Assembly: GCA_949358305.1 (NCBI GenBank)
Contig: OX442314.1
Location: 6,637,087-6,701,086 of the forward strand
Length of the DNA: 64,000 nucleotides
Reading direction: 5' to 3'
From: Strigamia acuminata
Taxonomy: Eukaryota > Arthropoda > Chilopoda > Geophilomorpha > Linotaeniidae
A program made the translations under genes and the position numbers. Positions 34,870 to 45,059 of the stretch are shown here, piece by piece. How positions within the stretch are numbered: the stretch's first letter is position 1; every line of letters starts with the position of its first letter. The notes under the pieces are model-generated. The model saw only the letters and a list, made by a program, of their open reading frames with translations. It ran no database searches and was not told where the DNA came from.

Positions 34870-37051
34870 GATTGTTAAAGTGTGAAATAATAGAAATTAA
34901 ATTGCTAATTTACTTATGTTTATCCGTGAACAATTGCCAAAAGGAAGTAGAAGAGGATGCTTTGATATGTTTAGCTCTGTTTTATATCCATACAATTTCT
35001 ACAAAAATAATGATTTTCAATGCCATTTGTTTTTAGGTAATATAAAATACTAGAATACCTCATTCTCAATATCAATGGTGTCATGGACACTGAGTGTTTT
35101 CCAAATATCTTCCAGTGACAATTTGTTGTTGAACAATTGCCAGGGCGATATTTCATTGCAAGTTTTGTTGGTCTGTTTCAGTAAGTGTGATCTGGCTTCG
35201 TCCATGGCATCATTTTGATTTTCACCACAGATCGTGACTGACTGATATTCGATGTAGCAGCGTTGATCTATTCTAACCATTGTTGTTATCAGTTCATCAA
35301 TGTAGTAGTTGATGCGAATACGCAACCAATATAAAGTGAATCCCGCAGTCACAAATACTAGCGCAAACTTAAACCTTTTTAAGACTTCATTTGTTATGGT
35401 TTGCTCTTTACTTGCAATGACTTTCTTCTTGCATATCTCGTACAGAGGACGAATCTTATCGACGGATGTATTTCGGTGAATGTTTGTTGCAACATAATAT
35501 AAATACCCAGTGAGTTCAGGTAACGAAATTAACGCTAGGCCAAAAAACAGGCCAAGATTGCCACCTAAATCCGACAGAAGAGCAATTGCGTCGTACGTGT
35601 ATCGTTCTTCATACACGCTAATTTTGTCATTAGAAATTGCTAGAGATACAGATACAGTGTTTTTATCATCTGCTGTGCCTATTTCAGTGAAAGATGTAAA
35701 GGTTATTTGATGACATGGACGTCGACAGAGACACACAGTAATGGGATTTGTGGTCTCAATCAACTGCTTTGCAGCACCGTAATGCATGTATATGTCCTTC
35801 GAACATTTGCAAAGTGGTAAATCGATCTTCATGAAAGGAAATCTTTAATAGAAGATTTGTAATCATTATTTTTTTATGTAGAACTACATCTTTCTCTGCA
35901 CTAAGCGGGCTGCAACAATTGGACAGGAATGACACGGGAATGGAAATGCAATTTTTTTTATTTCTTACCTGCATGGTAGCTGCTTAAATTTCTTCAATAG
36001 ACATCTCCGATAGCATTCTCTGTATTCCTCTTGACTAGAGCATTCATTTATTGGTGAATTCAGAAAAATGAACTAAAATGTTTGAGTAAAATAAGGTGAT
36101 TCGTAGGAATTTTCGGTCTTTGATAAAATTTTACTTTGTTATAACTCAAATAAACTTTTGTTGTTCCACCGGGATATTGTATTCCCACCCCGAAAATTTT
36201 TCCAAAATTGTAGAAACGAAAACCAACCTAAGGGCAAAGGAAAAAAAAGTAGACAACAACTATTTTTGCAATGTATTAAAATTACACCGTATTTCGATGC
36301 AGGGCATGTGTCATCATAACTTGTTTCTATTTTAACTGTTACGACTTGTCCAACAAAAGATTCGCTAGATGCCTTAGCTATATATCAATAAATAATAAAG
36401 TGCATTGAAGTTGATAGTGGTAAATGTTTGCTTATACATACGAAATTGAATTGATGAGCATAGTCCATGATAATTGATCATTTCTGTCAGAACAAATGTT
36501 TTGTTTGAATTAGAATATCCCTATGCAAAATAAAGAGATTTAAATAATTTTTTTTAACTCATTAAAAGTTATTGATTCCATCTTTTTACTTTTATTTTTA
36601 CGCTCACAACTTCTTTCGTCAAATTACTCGCTTCCCAAAGTTCCTCTAGATTGTAAGTTGGGATTGCCATTAGTGCGTTTAACTTGTTACTGCAGGCGGA
36701 ACGTGAAGGTTTGGATTTTGATTAAGTTTTATTCCAAAATCTCGACATTTCTTTTGTATTGCTACTACATATCAACAAAATCGATAGGACGACCTCTTCT
36801 GATCTACTCGTTACATCAACAGTCGTAGGATAACTTAAGTAATGCATTACCCTATCGTAAGTCTGATAAGTAAGCATGCATGTGCAAAATGAGAATAAAA
36901 GTAGCCAAAAGGTGTGACGCCTTGTCCAATGTTTTCTACTGTTTATGAAATCATCCAAACCAACTAAGCTGCATCGAAGTTTATTTGCATCATCCTTCAA
37001 CAATCGATGAATTGCTGGACGTAGTCACCTCACCAAATTATTATTTTGCAT

Positions 37052-37859
37052 TATATATTATTTAAATCAAAGGTTTTTTCTATAATGACAATTGATGATT
37101 ATGAACAATTTAATTATTGAAAGGAATAAGTGTAGATGTTATGATCTTTTTATCTGCTTTTGGTGGTGTGAAAAGGTACATACCTGCTTGTTATTCGACG
37201 TCTCTCAGTGCTGTGAGTTCAAAATTGACTGTAAATTCTCTTTTCTCATAGATCTTCTATTGATTTGTATAATTCTAATTAAAGTGCCTTTGGTGAGTGA
37301 ATGAAAACTTAATTAGATTTTTGAAATGCATTTAATTATTTATAGTAAATGTTATGTTCAGAAAATTCGATAATACACTGCAGTCCACCTTGACACGAAT
37401 TCTGTATCTTGGACAGCCAGCCCATTTCTAGCATGCATAAGCTAATGGGAGTTAAAGAAAAATAAATTATTAATTTTAATTACCTACATGATCAATTTTA
37501 AAAATTAAAACTACCTCCTCTATCTAGAACCGCCTATTTCTGGCACGGACAAGCTACAGTAATTATACGAAAAAGAAAATGGAGTTTTTAATAAATATAC
37601 AATCAATTTTTGAAGTAAAACTTCTTTGGCGCAACAGAGACTCAAAATAGGAAATGACAATAAGTGACGGAAATGATGTAACAGTAAGGGGAAAAGCGAA
37701 GCACAATACAAGCAGTGAAGGGAGAGGAGCAAACCACAGACCAATACAAGATAATTGACTAACACAAAACACAAAACATGTGTTAATTTGTAATAAGTGG
37801 AGATGTTTTATGTCGTTGTAAGCAGTAAGCACATACTCTTTGTTGTCCCCTTGAAGAGT
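37052..37859. other. 5' flank of pseudogene C, no gene recognised
   Basis: AT-rich. Short frames on both strands (for example 37092-37304 and 37520-37832) are leucine/phenylalanine-rich translations without recognisable domains. Confidence 0.4.
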
Positions 37860-38430
37860 TGTACCAAGTTATGAGCCTTTACTTACCATTGTCACAGTGG
37901 CATAGATAGGGGGCGGGGGGAGGTGGGCCATTGTAACGTGTCATGCAACAAAACATACAGTTTCACCTCACTATGCAGGACGAGAAATGACATCCCTTCG
38001 TCCCACACAGTAGCGTCATCACAAATAAGACTATTTTGGCACCATCCGTGCTAAGATTCCTGTCTTTATACACTACAAGGTGCTACTCGCAGTTGCTAAC
38101 CTGCTTTGGCACCAGATATGATGGCACAACCACCCATGAGTACTCATCAGTCATCCGAGTGGAAATTCCTCATAATACGAAGTCGTAGTAGCGCACATTA
38201 ACAGTGACAGCTTCACCTTCAATTGGTGGACTGTACAGTAGGTGTTTACTTCCTACAACATAAAACATGTCACACAACATTCATCACTGAAGTCACTGCG
38301 CACCACTCATTGTTCAAAGTCTGTGAACCAATCATTGTTTGTAGAATTTTGCGTCAGAGCTGCACATCAGCTCACTTGTCAGTACTCACCAACACAGAAT
38401 TGTGATTTTGAAGCAAGGCAGTGAAGCGCA
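37860..38430 (-). mobile_element. LTR-A family fragment, inverted
   Basis: Complement of family blocks: CTGCTTTGGCACCAGAT (38101-38117) mirrors the GGTGCCAAAGCAG block, and TTCACCTTCAATTGG (38211-38225) mirrors CAATTGAAGGCGAAG. Ends not defined. Confidence 0.55.
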
Positions 38431-38857
38431 AAGGGCAATCCCTTAATATTGACGAAATTGTCGCAGTTTTCAAATTTTTGACTGAAAATTTGATAACTAC
38501 TTATAAAAATACATAATATTAAGTCCTGTCGTATTTTTCATGTTACAACTCCTTAATGTGCATAGAACAAATATTGCTCACTCGTTTCTGGCGTTTGTGT
38601 CAATTGGATGGAAGATGTAATCGTATTTCTTTGCAAAATATTATTAATGTTTCTTTTGCAAAACTCTAAAGTATTGATTATTAAAACACCGGAAATATAA
38701 TTCTTGAATGATTAATGTCCAATAAAAAACATCGTAAAATTCACAAACCTGTTTAAACTTTCATTCCAAAGAAAGCAATAGCATTGCCAGTCAGCCGAGC
38801 CAAACTATTGTAGCACACAAAACTGTTCCGTGTTAGGAGCAAACAAGTTTAGAATTT
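38431..38857. other. Intergenic, nothing recognised
   Basis: AT-rich DNA between an LTR-A fragment and Copia-3. No gene or repeat identified. Confidence 0.4.
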
Positions 38858-39063
38858 TGTAGTTTTTAGTGTCGAAGGTTGGGACAATGATAAGACGCGT
38901 GGTTAGGTTTAACAGCAAATGACTAACTTTATTCTAATTGCTAACACATTATATACAGGTGCGCTCAACCCTGATTGGTTTACGCCAAGTACGTCATCTG
39001 GACGTCGTGGGTGCGCAGGTGAAACGTTCACCTGGCGTGAAGACTGGGCACTCAAAACCAACA
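38858..39063 (-). repeat. Copia-3 3' LTR
   Basis: 206 bp, identical to the 5' copy. Confidence 0.92.
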
Positions 39064-39200
39064 CTTCCCCTGAGTGCCAGTCACCACATATTCCAACATT
39101 TTTACATCTCAAAAGTTAAAATAATTAAAAACACTTTTCTTAAACAATTCAAATATTAAACATATTTTTCTCAAACAATTCAAATATTTTGTTTTACTAA

Positions 39201-41129
39201 TTAATACTCTTCATATCGAATTCTTCCTGGTGGTTTTCCATTTCGATTTGAATACAGCCTCCGAGTTCTCGAAGATTGTCGCGGAGGCGCTCGTACGTTT
39301 TTGATCTGGAGAGTTTCGACTTCCCCTTGTTCAGTCTCGTTCTCGACTTCATCATTGATCTTGATTTCGACTTCCCCTTGTTCCGTCTCGTTCTCGAAAA
39401 TTTCTACTTCGTTCTCGTTCTCGGAAATTTCAACTTCGTTCTCGTTCTCGGAAATTTCGGCTTCGCTCTCGTTCTCGGAAATTTCGGCTTCGCTCTCGTT
39501 CTCGGAAATTTTGACTTCGTTCTCGTTCTTGTCTAGTTCCACACTTGATTCCTCACTCGGCTGCAAAATCATATATTGCGCCATTTCCATTAATGTTTGA
39601 CTTATCTGTTCTGCAAAGTCGTTTTTCAGTTTCTTCAAAATTGATTCGTATTCGAGCTTCTCGTGCCATTCGCGAATTTTTACGTTCTCGGTTCTAGTCT
39701 TCTTGACTTCCGCAGCTGTTTTCTTGTTTTCGGCTCTCGTCTTCTTGACTTCCGCAGCTGTTTTCTTGTTCTCGGTTCTCGTCTTCTTGACTTCCGCAGC
39801 TGTTTTCTTGTTCTCGGTTCTTGTCTTCTTGACTTCCGTACTTGCTTTTTCGGTCTTCATGTTCCCGGTTCTGACTTCGATTTCCATTGCGGTCGCAGCA
39901 TCCTCGGTCTTGTCGACGATGTAATATAATCCGTTTCTTTTTTCGGCGGTGAATACGATTTCTCCCTTCGGGCTTATTATTTCTGCTGATTTATTGTCAA
40001 AAATCACCTTGTGTCCCCGCTCTGTGATCTTTCCGACTGACATCAAATTCGTTCGCAAATCCCGTACCAAGAGAGTCTCCGTCAAATCCAACTTCATATT
40101 TCCGTCTCCAGTTTTGACGACGATTTTCGCGGTTCCTTTTCCGTCGATGTTCGTACTCGCTTTACTGGCCAAATTCAATTTCTGGTTCTTCAGGAATTCG
40201 ATCGTTGAAAATGTTGAATTGCTCGAGCACATGTGGGAACTTGCGCCGCTGTCCAAACACCAATTTCTCGGCCGTGACTTCTCGCATTTCAATGCTGTCT
40301 CGTTTTGTTCGCAGAAAAATAATTCGTACTTGGACTTCTCGGCTCTCGATGCGCTTTCCTTCTTGCTTTTACTTCGGCAATCGGCGATTTTGTGGCCGAT
40401 TTTTCCGCAACCGTGGCACTTGAACTTGAAAGTCGGCTTTTCATCAGAATCCGATTCATCGTCGCCGTTCTTCGGCTGCCTCCGTTTTTGGAACGATTTC
40501 TTGGCCAACATTGCGTCGGATACTTCTTCTTTATCTTTTTCTTGAGAAATTGCTGCGGCTATAATTTTAGCTTTTAGCGCTTCCAGCGTCGGCAATGTGT
40601 CTCGCGATTCCATCGTGATCTTGAACGTATCGAATGATTTCGGCAAACTTTGCAACAGCAGCGTCCCAGTAAGTGTCGGATGGATTTCCATATCCATGTC
40701 GAGTAGCTTATCAACCGCTTCAAAAAATCCCTTCAGATAGTCACGCACGTTTTCGTTCTCAGCCATTTTGTTTCCGCAAATTTGTTTCAGCAACATGCCC
40801 ATATTTGCCGGTCCTTTCGCTTCGTAAATTTCGTCCAATTTTCTCCATAATTCGTTTGAGGTTTTACAGTTTTTCAACAATCGAATCTCCGACTGTTTTA
40901 CGTGTAGCAAAATATCGTATCTCGTGTTTCTGTCTCTCACGTCCCAATTTTCGGCGGCTTTCTTGGTGTTATTGTTGCTTGGATCAACTTCTGGTCGCTT
41001 CAATGTTCCGTCCGCGTACTTTAAGAGATCGTTCTTCCCCAAAATTGCTTCCATTTGGACTTTCCAGGCATCGTAGTTTTCTTTCCCCAGTGGTTCGATT
41101 CTAGCCGAAATTCCGCCTGCATTCGCCAT
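39201..41129 (-). CDS. Copia-3 Gag-protease protein, 642 aa
   Basis: Starts at the first ATG (41129) after the leader. Residues 1-200 are a copia-type Gag (YDAWKVQMEAIL, LWRKLDEIY, VRDYLKGFFEAVD). A CCHC knuckle spans C238-C251 (CHGCGKIGHKIADC). The aspartic protease active site is DSG at 293-295 (CLDSGASSHM). After a trace of the pre-integrase motif (REWHEKL) there is no integrase or RT. Instead come a ~14-residue repeat KKTRTENKKTAAEV, about four copies, and an acidic repeat of the SENESEAEI type. The C-terminus is basic. In the copia family, Gag builds the particle and the protease matures it. The repeats replace the missing pol and make the frame look like a filament protein. Confidence 0.88.
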   Translation of the reverse strand: MANAGGISARIEPLGKENYDAWKVQMEAILGKNDLLKYADGTLKRPEVDPSNNNTKKAAENWDVRDRNTRYDILLHVKQSEIRLLKNCKTSNELWRKLDEIYEAKGPANMGMLLKQICGNKMAENENVRDYLKGFFEAVDKLLDMDMEIHPTLTGTLLLQSLPKSFDTFKITMESRDTLPTLEALKAKIIAAAISQEKDKEEVSDAMLAKKSFQKRRQPKNGDDESDSDEKPTFKFKCHGCGKIGHKIADCRSKSKKESASRAEKSKYELFFCEQNETALKCEKSRPRNWCLDSGASSHMCSSNSTFSTIEFLKNQKLNLASKASTNIDGKGTAKIVVKTGDGNMKLDLTETLLVRDLRTNLMSVGKITERGHKVIFDNKSAEIISPKGEIVFTAEKRNGLYYIVDKTEDAATAMEIEVRTGNMKTEKASTEVKKTRTENKKTAAEVKKTRTENKKTAAEVKKTRAENKKTAAEVKKTRTENVKIREWHEKLEYESILKKLKNDFAEQISQTLMEMAQYMILQPSEESSVELDKNENEVKISENESEAEISENESEAEISENENEVEISENENEVEIFENETEQGEVEIKINDEVENETEQGEVETLQIKNVRAPPRQSSRTRRLYSNRNGKPPGRIRYEEY

Positions 41130-41214
41130 CGTTTCTGATTTTGTTTCTCGAAACGGTTCGTATCAAAAACGTTTTGACTTCTTCGATCGTTTCGTCCCAA
41201 ATCTCGATATTATC

Positions 41215-41243
41215 CGCAGTGGAAGCGTGCTGGGCCCATAACC
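41215..41243 (-). promoter_or_regulatory. Copia-3 primer-binding site for a tRNA-iMet half
   Basis: 29 consecutive bases identical (plus strand) to nucleotides 11-39 of the tRNA-iMet gene in this window, so the element RNA is complementary to that region. It abuts the 5' LTR with no spacer. Drosophila copia is known to prime from a 39-nt 5' half of tRNA-iMet, and this site ends at the same nucleotide. Confidence 0.88.
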
Positions 41244-41449
41244 TGTAGTTTTTAGTGTCGAAGGTTGGGACAATGATAAGACGCGTGGTTAGGTTTAACA
41301 GCAAATGACTAACTTTATTCTAATTGCTAACACATTATATACAGGTGCGCTCAACCCTGATTGGTTTACGCCAAGTACGTCATCTGGACGTCGTGGGTGC
41401 GCAGGTGAAACGTTCACCTGGCGTGAAGACTGGGCACTCAAAACCAACA
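41244..41449 (-). repeat. Copia-3 5' LTR
   Basis: 206 bp, identical to the 3' copy. Confidence 0.92.
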
Positions 41450-41699
41450 AATTTAATAGACTGCAGTCTCATTCCAAACTCAGATCATCAGCCCAAAATC
41501 CGAGATCTTGTGTGATCTTGGGTGCCAAACAGAAAAGCCAGCCCTAAAGCAACCCCACGCAATTTCTACAGTATACCGTAGTGCCAGGACCATATGGACA
41601 AAATTCACAGAAGAAACCAGGTGTTCGTATGAAATTACTAAATGAGTGGGTTTTTGCAACTGAACAGGCAATAAAGTGTGAGTACCTTTTTTAATTTGT
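41450..41699. other. Intergenic, nothing recognised
   Basis: Short unassigned stretch to the right of Copia-3. Confidence 0.35.
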
Positions 41700-41890
41700 C
41701 AATCTTCTAGAGAAGTAATTTGCACTGTACATGTTTAGCGTTGCACTGAGCTACAACAGTGCTTGGTTTTAATTTTCCTAAGTCGTTTTTATCGTATTTA
41801 TGTTGAAAAACGACAGTAGTTGTATTTAAGGATTTATCGATTTTCTTGCGAAAATAAACTGTGTCTGTTTGGGTCGAGAACAATTTTGCT
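41700..41890 (-). repeat. Dispersed repeat C, fragment
   Basis: Nearly the same as 43010-43200 (TAGAGAAGTAATTTGCACTG, TTATGTTGAAAAACGACAGT) and the complement of part of 6100-6250. Confidence 0.7.
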
Positions 41891-41899
41891 CCCTCCTCC

Positions 41900-41985
41900 C
41901 CCAGGCTCGATCATTCAACCAATGAGGGGACCATAAGGTAGTGTGTGGCAGTGCCACAGGTCACTTGGGTGGCCAAGCGGTCACA
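41900..41985 (-). mobile_element. LTR-B family terminal fragment
   Basis: Ends GGTGGCCAAGCGGTCACA, the complement of the family start. Only about 85 bases remain, inserted in or next to repeat C. Confidence 0.7.
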
Positions 41986-42057
41986 TTGGTTTCGGCCTTT
42001 ATTCACATGGTTGTCTAGGGCTTAGTTCCCAGAAGTGTTTTTCTTGTCTGGGTTGCA

Positions 42058-42404
42058 TTGCTAGAACCCAAACAAATATCAACCCCTGACCATGTGGTTA
42101 AGAGACCACGTGGCCAGCGAGATCTGATTTCTGCTTTGTCTGCACACGCCTGCTGGCAGCTTCAGGTCGGTACCATCTCAGCGCACACGAGTGCGGACAT
42201 GCATCCGTTCATGTTGCTGTTCCAGAAAGAACCGGTCAAAGAACGTCTCATTCATGAGACCTTGCCAGACCCAGCTTTACATTGGTTGTCAGATCACTTC
42301 CGGGACTGGCAGCACCACCTGACAGGGGGTGCCGCCCAAAATAACATCTAGTAATAAGTGTCAGCAACAGACGGTCACACAAACTCCTGCTTCATAGATT
42401 CGAT
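42058..42404 (+). other. Unassigned segment with a short open frame
   Basis: An open frame (42058-42351, first codon TTG, no good ATG context) includes ADMHPFMLLFQKEPVKERL. No family recognised, no splice sites established. It lies among repeat fragments and may be element-derived. Confidence 0.25.
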
Positions 42405-42775
42405 TTTCTGTGAAATTAGAAATTATACGGTATATCTGGTAAATTATTCATTTTTGGAACGTGACATAGAATGACAAATGAAATCTTTTGCATTTAGATT
42501 AAACGCAAACAAAAAACTGCAACTTTATAAAGTTGATTTTCTTTGAAATTAGAAATTATACCCTACATCTGGTGAATTATTCTTACTTGGAAAGTAACAT
42601 AAATAACAGATGTAGAATTTTGCATTTAGATTAAACTCACGCAAGAAACTTCAACGTCTAAAATTCATTTTCTTTAAAATTAGAAATTATACAGTACATC
42701 TGGTGAATTATTCACTGTTGGAAAGTAACATGAATAACGGATGAAAAATTTTGAATTTAGATTAAACTCGTGAGG
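42405..42775. repeat. ~119-bp tandem repeat, 3 copies
   Basis: Three diverged units, each with GAAATTAGAAATTATAC, TCTGGTGAATTATTC, GGAAAGTAACAT and TTTAGATTAAACTC in that order. Confidence 0.85.
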
Positions 42776-43009
42776 TGTCCGATCACTTCAGTGACCACCG
42801 TGAAGTCATCAACTGGAGAAACCGGTAAGTCAAATTTTGAATTGAAGATAGTTTACTCTGTACGGATCGGACAGTGCTCATCCGGAAAGCTGTGTGTTCC
42901 AGACAGGTTTGCTGGACCCAAAACTATACCCAGTAATTTGAAATTCCCTCTACCAGCCAGGTAGTCCGAACAACTTTCTGAGTGAAGTGTGAGTATCTTT
43001 TTTAATTTG

Positions 43010-43370
43010 CCAATCTTCTAGAAAAATAATTTGCACTGTACATGTTTAGCGTTGCACTGAGCTACAACAGTGCTTAGTTTGAATTTTCGTAAGTAGTTTT
43101 TATCGTATTTATGTTGAAAAAAGACAGTAGTTGTAATTAAGGATTTATCGATTTTCTCGCAAAAAGAAATCACGTCTGTTTGGGTCGAGAACAATTTTAT
43201 TGAGTCTTTTGAGGTGTCCAAATACAAAATCAAACGAACAAAGGCTTATTTCTGATAATTTATGACAAAAATTCTACACTTCCGATTCAGCGTCATCCAA
43301 ATATCGCCCAAAACTACTGCTGAATGTTGGCTTATGTTCTCGCCACCGCCTTGTCCGCCTGGATCTTACA
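43010..43370 (-). repeat. Dispersed repeat C, copy 2
   Basis: Inverted relative of 5940-6260: the complement of GAATCGGAAGTGTAGAATTT, of the AATAAAATTGTT block and of TTTTTCAACATAAATACGAT are all present in order. Confidence 0.7.
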
Positions 43371-43725
43371 CATCCCCACTCTCTCTTAAACGCCAGTTTT
43401 TAAAGTAATTGCCTCTATTGCCTATGACCTACCTCCGCCGTTTAAACTGACTCCGGCCCCTACATGAACCAGGCGTCAATTTAAAGCTTTACGAGATCAC
43501 TTTTTCGATGCGATATATTGCTTCCGTAACTTATCGCAGCCAAGTGAATACTGTAATCGTATTCATATTTGCTTGGAAAAATAATCGCACAGGCCTAGCC
43601 ATTCCAGCTGAAACAGTATTCTATTCAAATTTTTCTACATTGTTTCTAAAATTGTATCTTTAAAAAACTGATGGTGTTGTTTTTGGGTAAGGATGCCAGC
43701 TGGGCCTGATTCCCAGAGACATAAA
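43371..43725. other. Intergenic, nothing recognised
   Basis: No conserved ORF or RNA. Confidence 0.35.
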
Positions 43726-43729
43726 AAGA

Positions 43730-43980
43730 CAAAGAAAGACATAAATATAACATGAAGAGTCATAAAGATGACATGTAGAGTCATAAAGATGACATGTAGA
43801 GTCATAAAGATGACATGAAGAGTCATAAAGATAACATGAAAATATATAAAAAAGATATAAAAGGCATAAAAAGATATGAAAATCATAGAGAGACGTAAAA
43901 ATGACATGAAAAGACATGAAAAGACGTAAAAATGACATGAAAAGACATTAAAACCATATGAAACAACATGAAAAGACAAA
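43730..43980. repeat. Short-unit tandem repeat (GACATGAARAGWCATAAA-like)
   Basis: A core of about four copies of AGTCATAAAGATGACATGTAG grades into ACATGAAAAGAC repeats. The reverse frames are a by-product of the period being divisible by three. Confidence 0.85.
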
Positions 43981-44191
43981 ATGGGAAGGAGGTGGGTCTA
44001 ATTGGATTATGTTGATGAGTGGATATGAGCGGCTTTGAACCCGTTTATGATTAGGACGATTTGTACCGCAATTGTATTTTCGAATTTTGAATTCTACTCT
44101 GTCATCGATCGGCGATTCGAAGTACGAAGTACAACTGGTTCTTTGGTTCTGGGCGCGTGTAAACGAGCGGCATCACTGGTTTGGTCATACA

Positions 44192-44530
44192 TTAAATTAA
44201 CTCACCCATAATCAATGGCTGGAACTGCTTTTGTTTCTTGAGACATGTGATGTTAGCTGGTATTGATGATGTTGATATTTGCAATTGCTTTTCTAAGTTT
44301 GCGTCGGTCAGTGTTGAATTTCGAGTGCCGCCTGCGAGTGCCTTGGCAGGGCCAGACCAAATAATTTTGTAGTCCTTGAAAGGTTTGTGTACCCCTGCCT
44401 GATATGGTACGCCTGATAGTGGACTTGGTTCCTTGACTGGCCGTGATGGAAAATAGGAATTCGCGTGTTTTTCATCCGCTGCCAATTGAGTTGTTTGTGG
44501 GATTGTAAAGCATTGTAGCAGTGTTCACTA
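44192..44530 (-). CDS. Candidate coding exon, product unknown
   Basis: A minus-strand open frame of ~100 codons of balanced composition (for example PYQAGVHKPFKDYKIIW) runs up to a strong GTGAGT donor at about 44210-44205. No ATG is in frame, so it would be an internal exon with an acceptor near 44535 (AAGGTAG). Neither neighbouring exons nor a family could be identified. It could be a host gene exon or captured sequence. Confidence 0.3.
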
Positions 44531-44535
44531 CCTTA

Positions 44536-45059
44536 CACATATCATTATTAAATTTAGCACCGAGTTGACTACAGCGCCTCAGTTACTCTCTTTCGCCACA
44601 CCAACACTAACAACATGTCTGTAACCAGAATAAAATAGTGTCTTGAATTCATGATTAGCCATTAGGAAACACTTTTTTTCAAGCGGTTAATTTAAAATGG
44701 AAGATTAAACTCTGTGTATGTCAATTTATGTAGACGTTAGTTGATTTTCTTGACGTATTTGTAAATTGACACCATTTTGGAGACCCATGTCATGAACTGG
44801 ACTTAGGACTATTTTTCACTTCTATAATTAAGGTGATACTATTATTTGGTCTTTGGTAGTGAATTAATCCATATTCCTTCCAAAGACATGCATAAAGGTT
44901 AATTGATGGATTTTACTGGCGTATGAAACAACCAATGTTAAAAAAATAATGATGTTGTTTCGTTTTTCAGTTTAGCCATCCCTCTGCATGTTTGCTCAAG
45001 CAAACAAACTTTGATCAAACTCTTTCAGTAACTATACGAGCTTGGAAGGAACCAAAATA
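44536..45059. other. 5' flank of gene D
   Basis: Upstream of gene D. It contains TCAAACTCTTTCAGTAACTATACGAG just before the start, with a possible TTTCAG acceptor at 45022-45027 that might join an upstream non-coding exon. No clear promoter element recognised. Confidence 0.35.

Larger units (their letters stand above)
31994..37051 (-). pseudogene. DEG/ENaC gene C: two-unit channel pseudogene
   Basis: Same 11-exon plan: 37051-36590, 36520-36442, 36377-36286, 36227-36135, 36072-35969, 35842-35059, 34974-34914, a doubtful exon 8 (33176-33103), 32817-32722, 32660-32551, 32389-31994. Phases match B and D. Lesions are an in-frame TGA at codon 9, an in-frame TAA in exon 1 near 36722, loss of the GT donor after exon 8, and a one-base deletion in exon 11 near 32305. 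Exon 6 is fully open and still holds TM2 (GLFFGLALIS, so the filter Ser is Ala), linker, TM3 and YQSVTIC. It is more diverged from B and D than they are from each other. Intron 7 carries two transposons. Confidence 0.85.
38858..41449 (-). mobile_element. Copia-3: gag-protease-only copia element, 5-bp TSD AATTT
   Basis: Compact 2592-bp element with identical 206-bp LTRs (38858-39063, 41244-41449; ends TGTTGG...CTACA on the minus strand), flanked by AATTT on both sides. The polypurine tract CAGGGGAAG adjoins the 3' LTR. The primer site directly abuts the 5' LTR and pairs with internal tRNA-iMet sequence. The only gene is one open Gag-protease frame; integrase, RT and RNase H are absent. Identical LTRs mean very recent insertion, so a non-autonomous element probably mobilised in trans. 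Confidence 0.92.

Noticed and set aside
39201-41129. A host gene for a repeat-rich, filament-like protein
   Set aside because: It lies between identical LTRs with primer site, polypurine tract and target duplication, and its N-terminal half is copia Gag with CCHC knuckle and DSG protease.
43635-43979. Repetitive hydrophobic proteins on the minus strand
   Set aside because: By-product of a short tandem repeat with a period divisible by three; two frames look equally protein-like.
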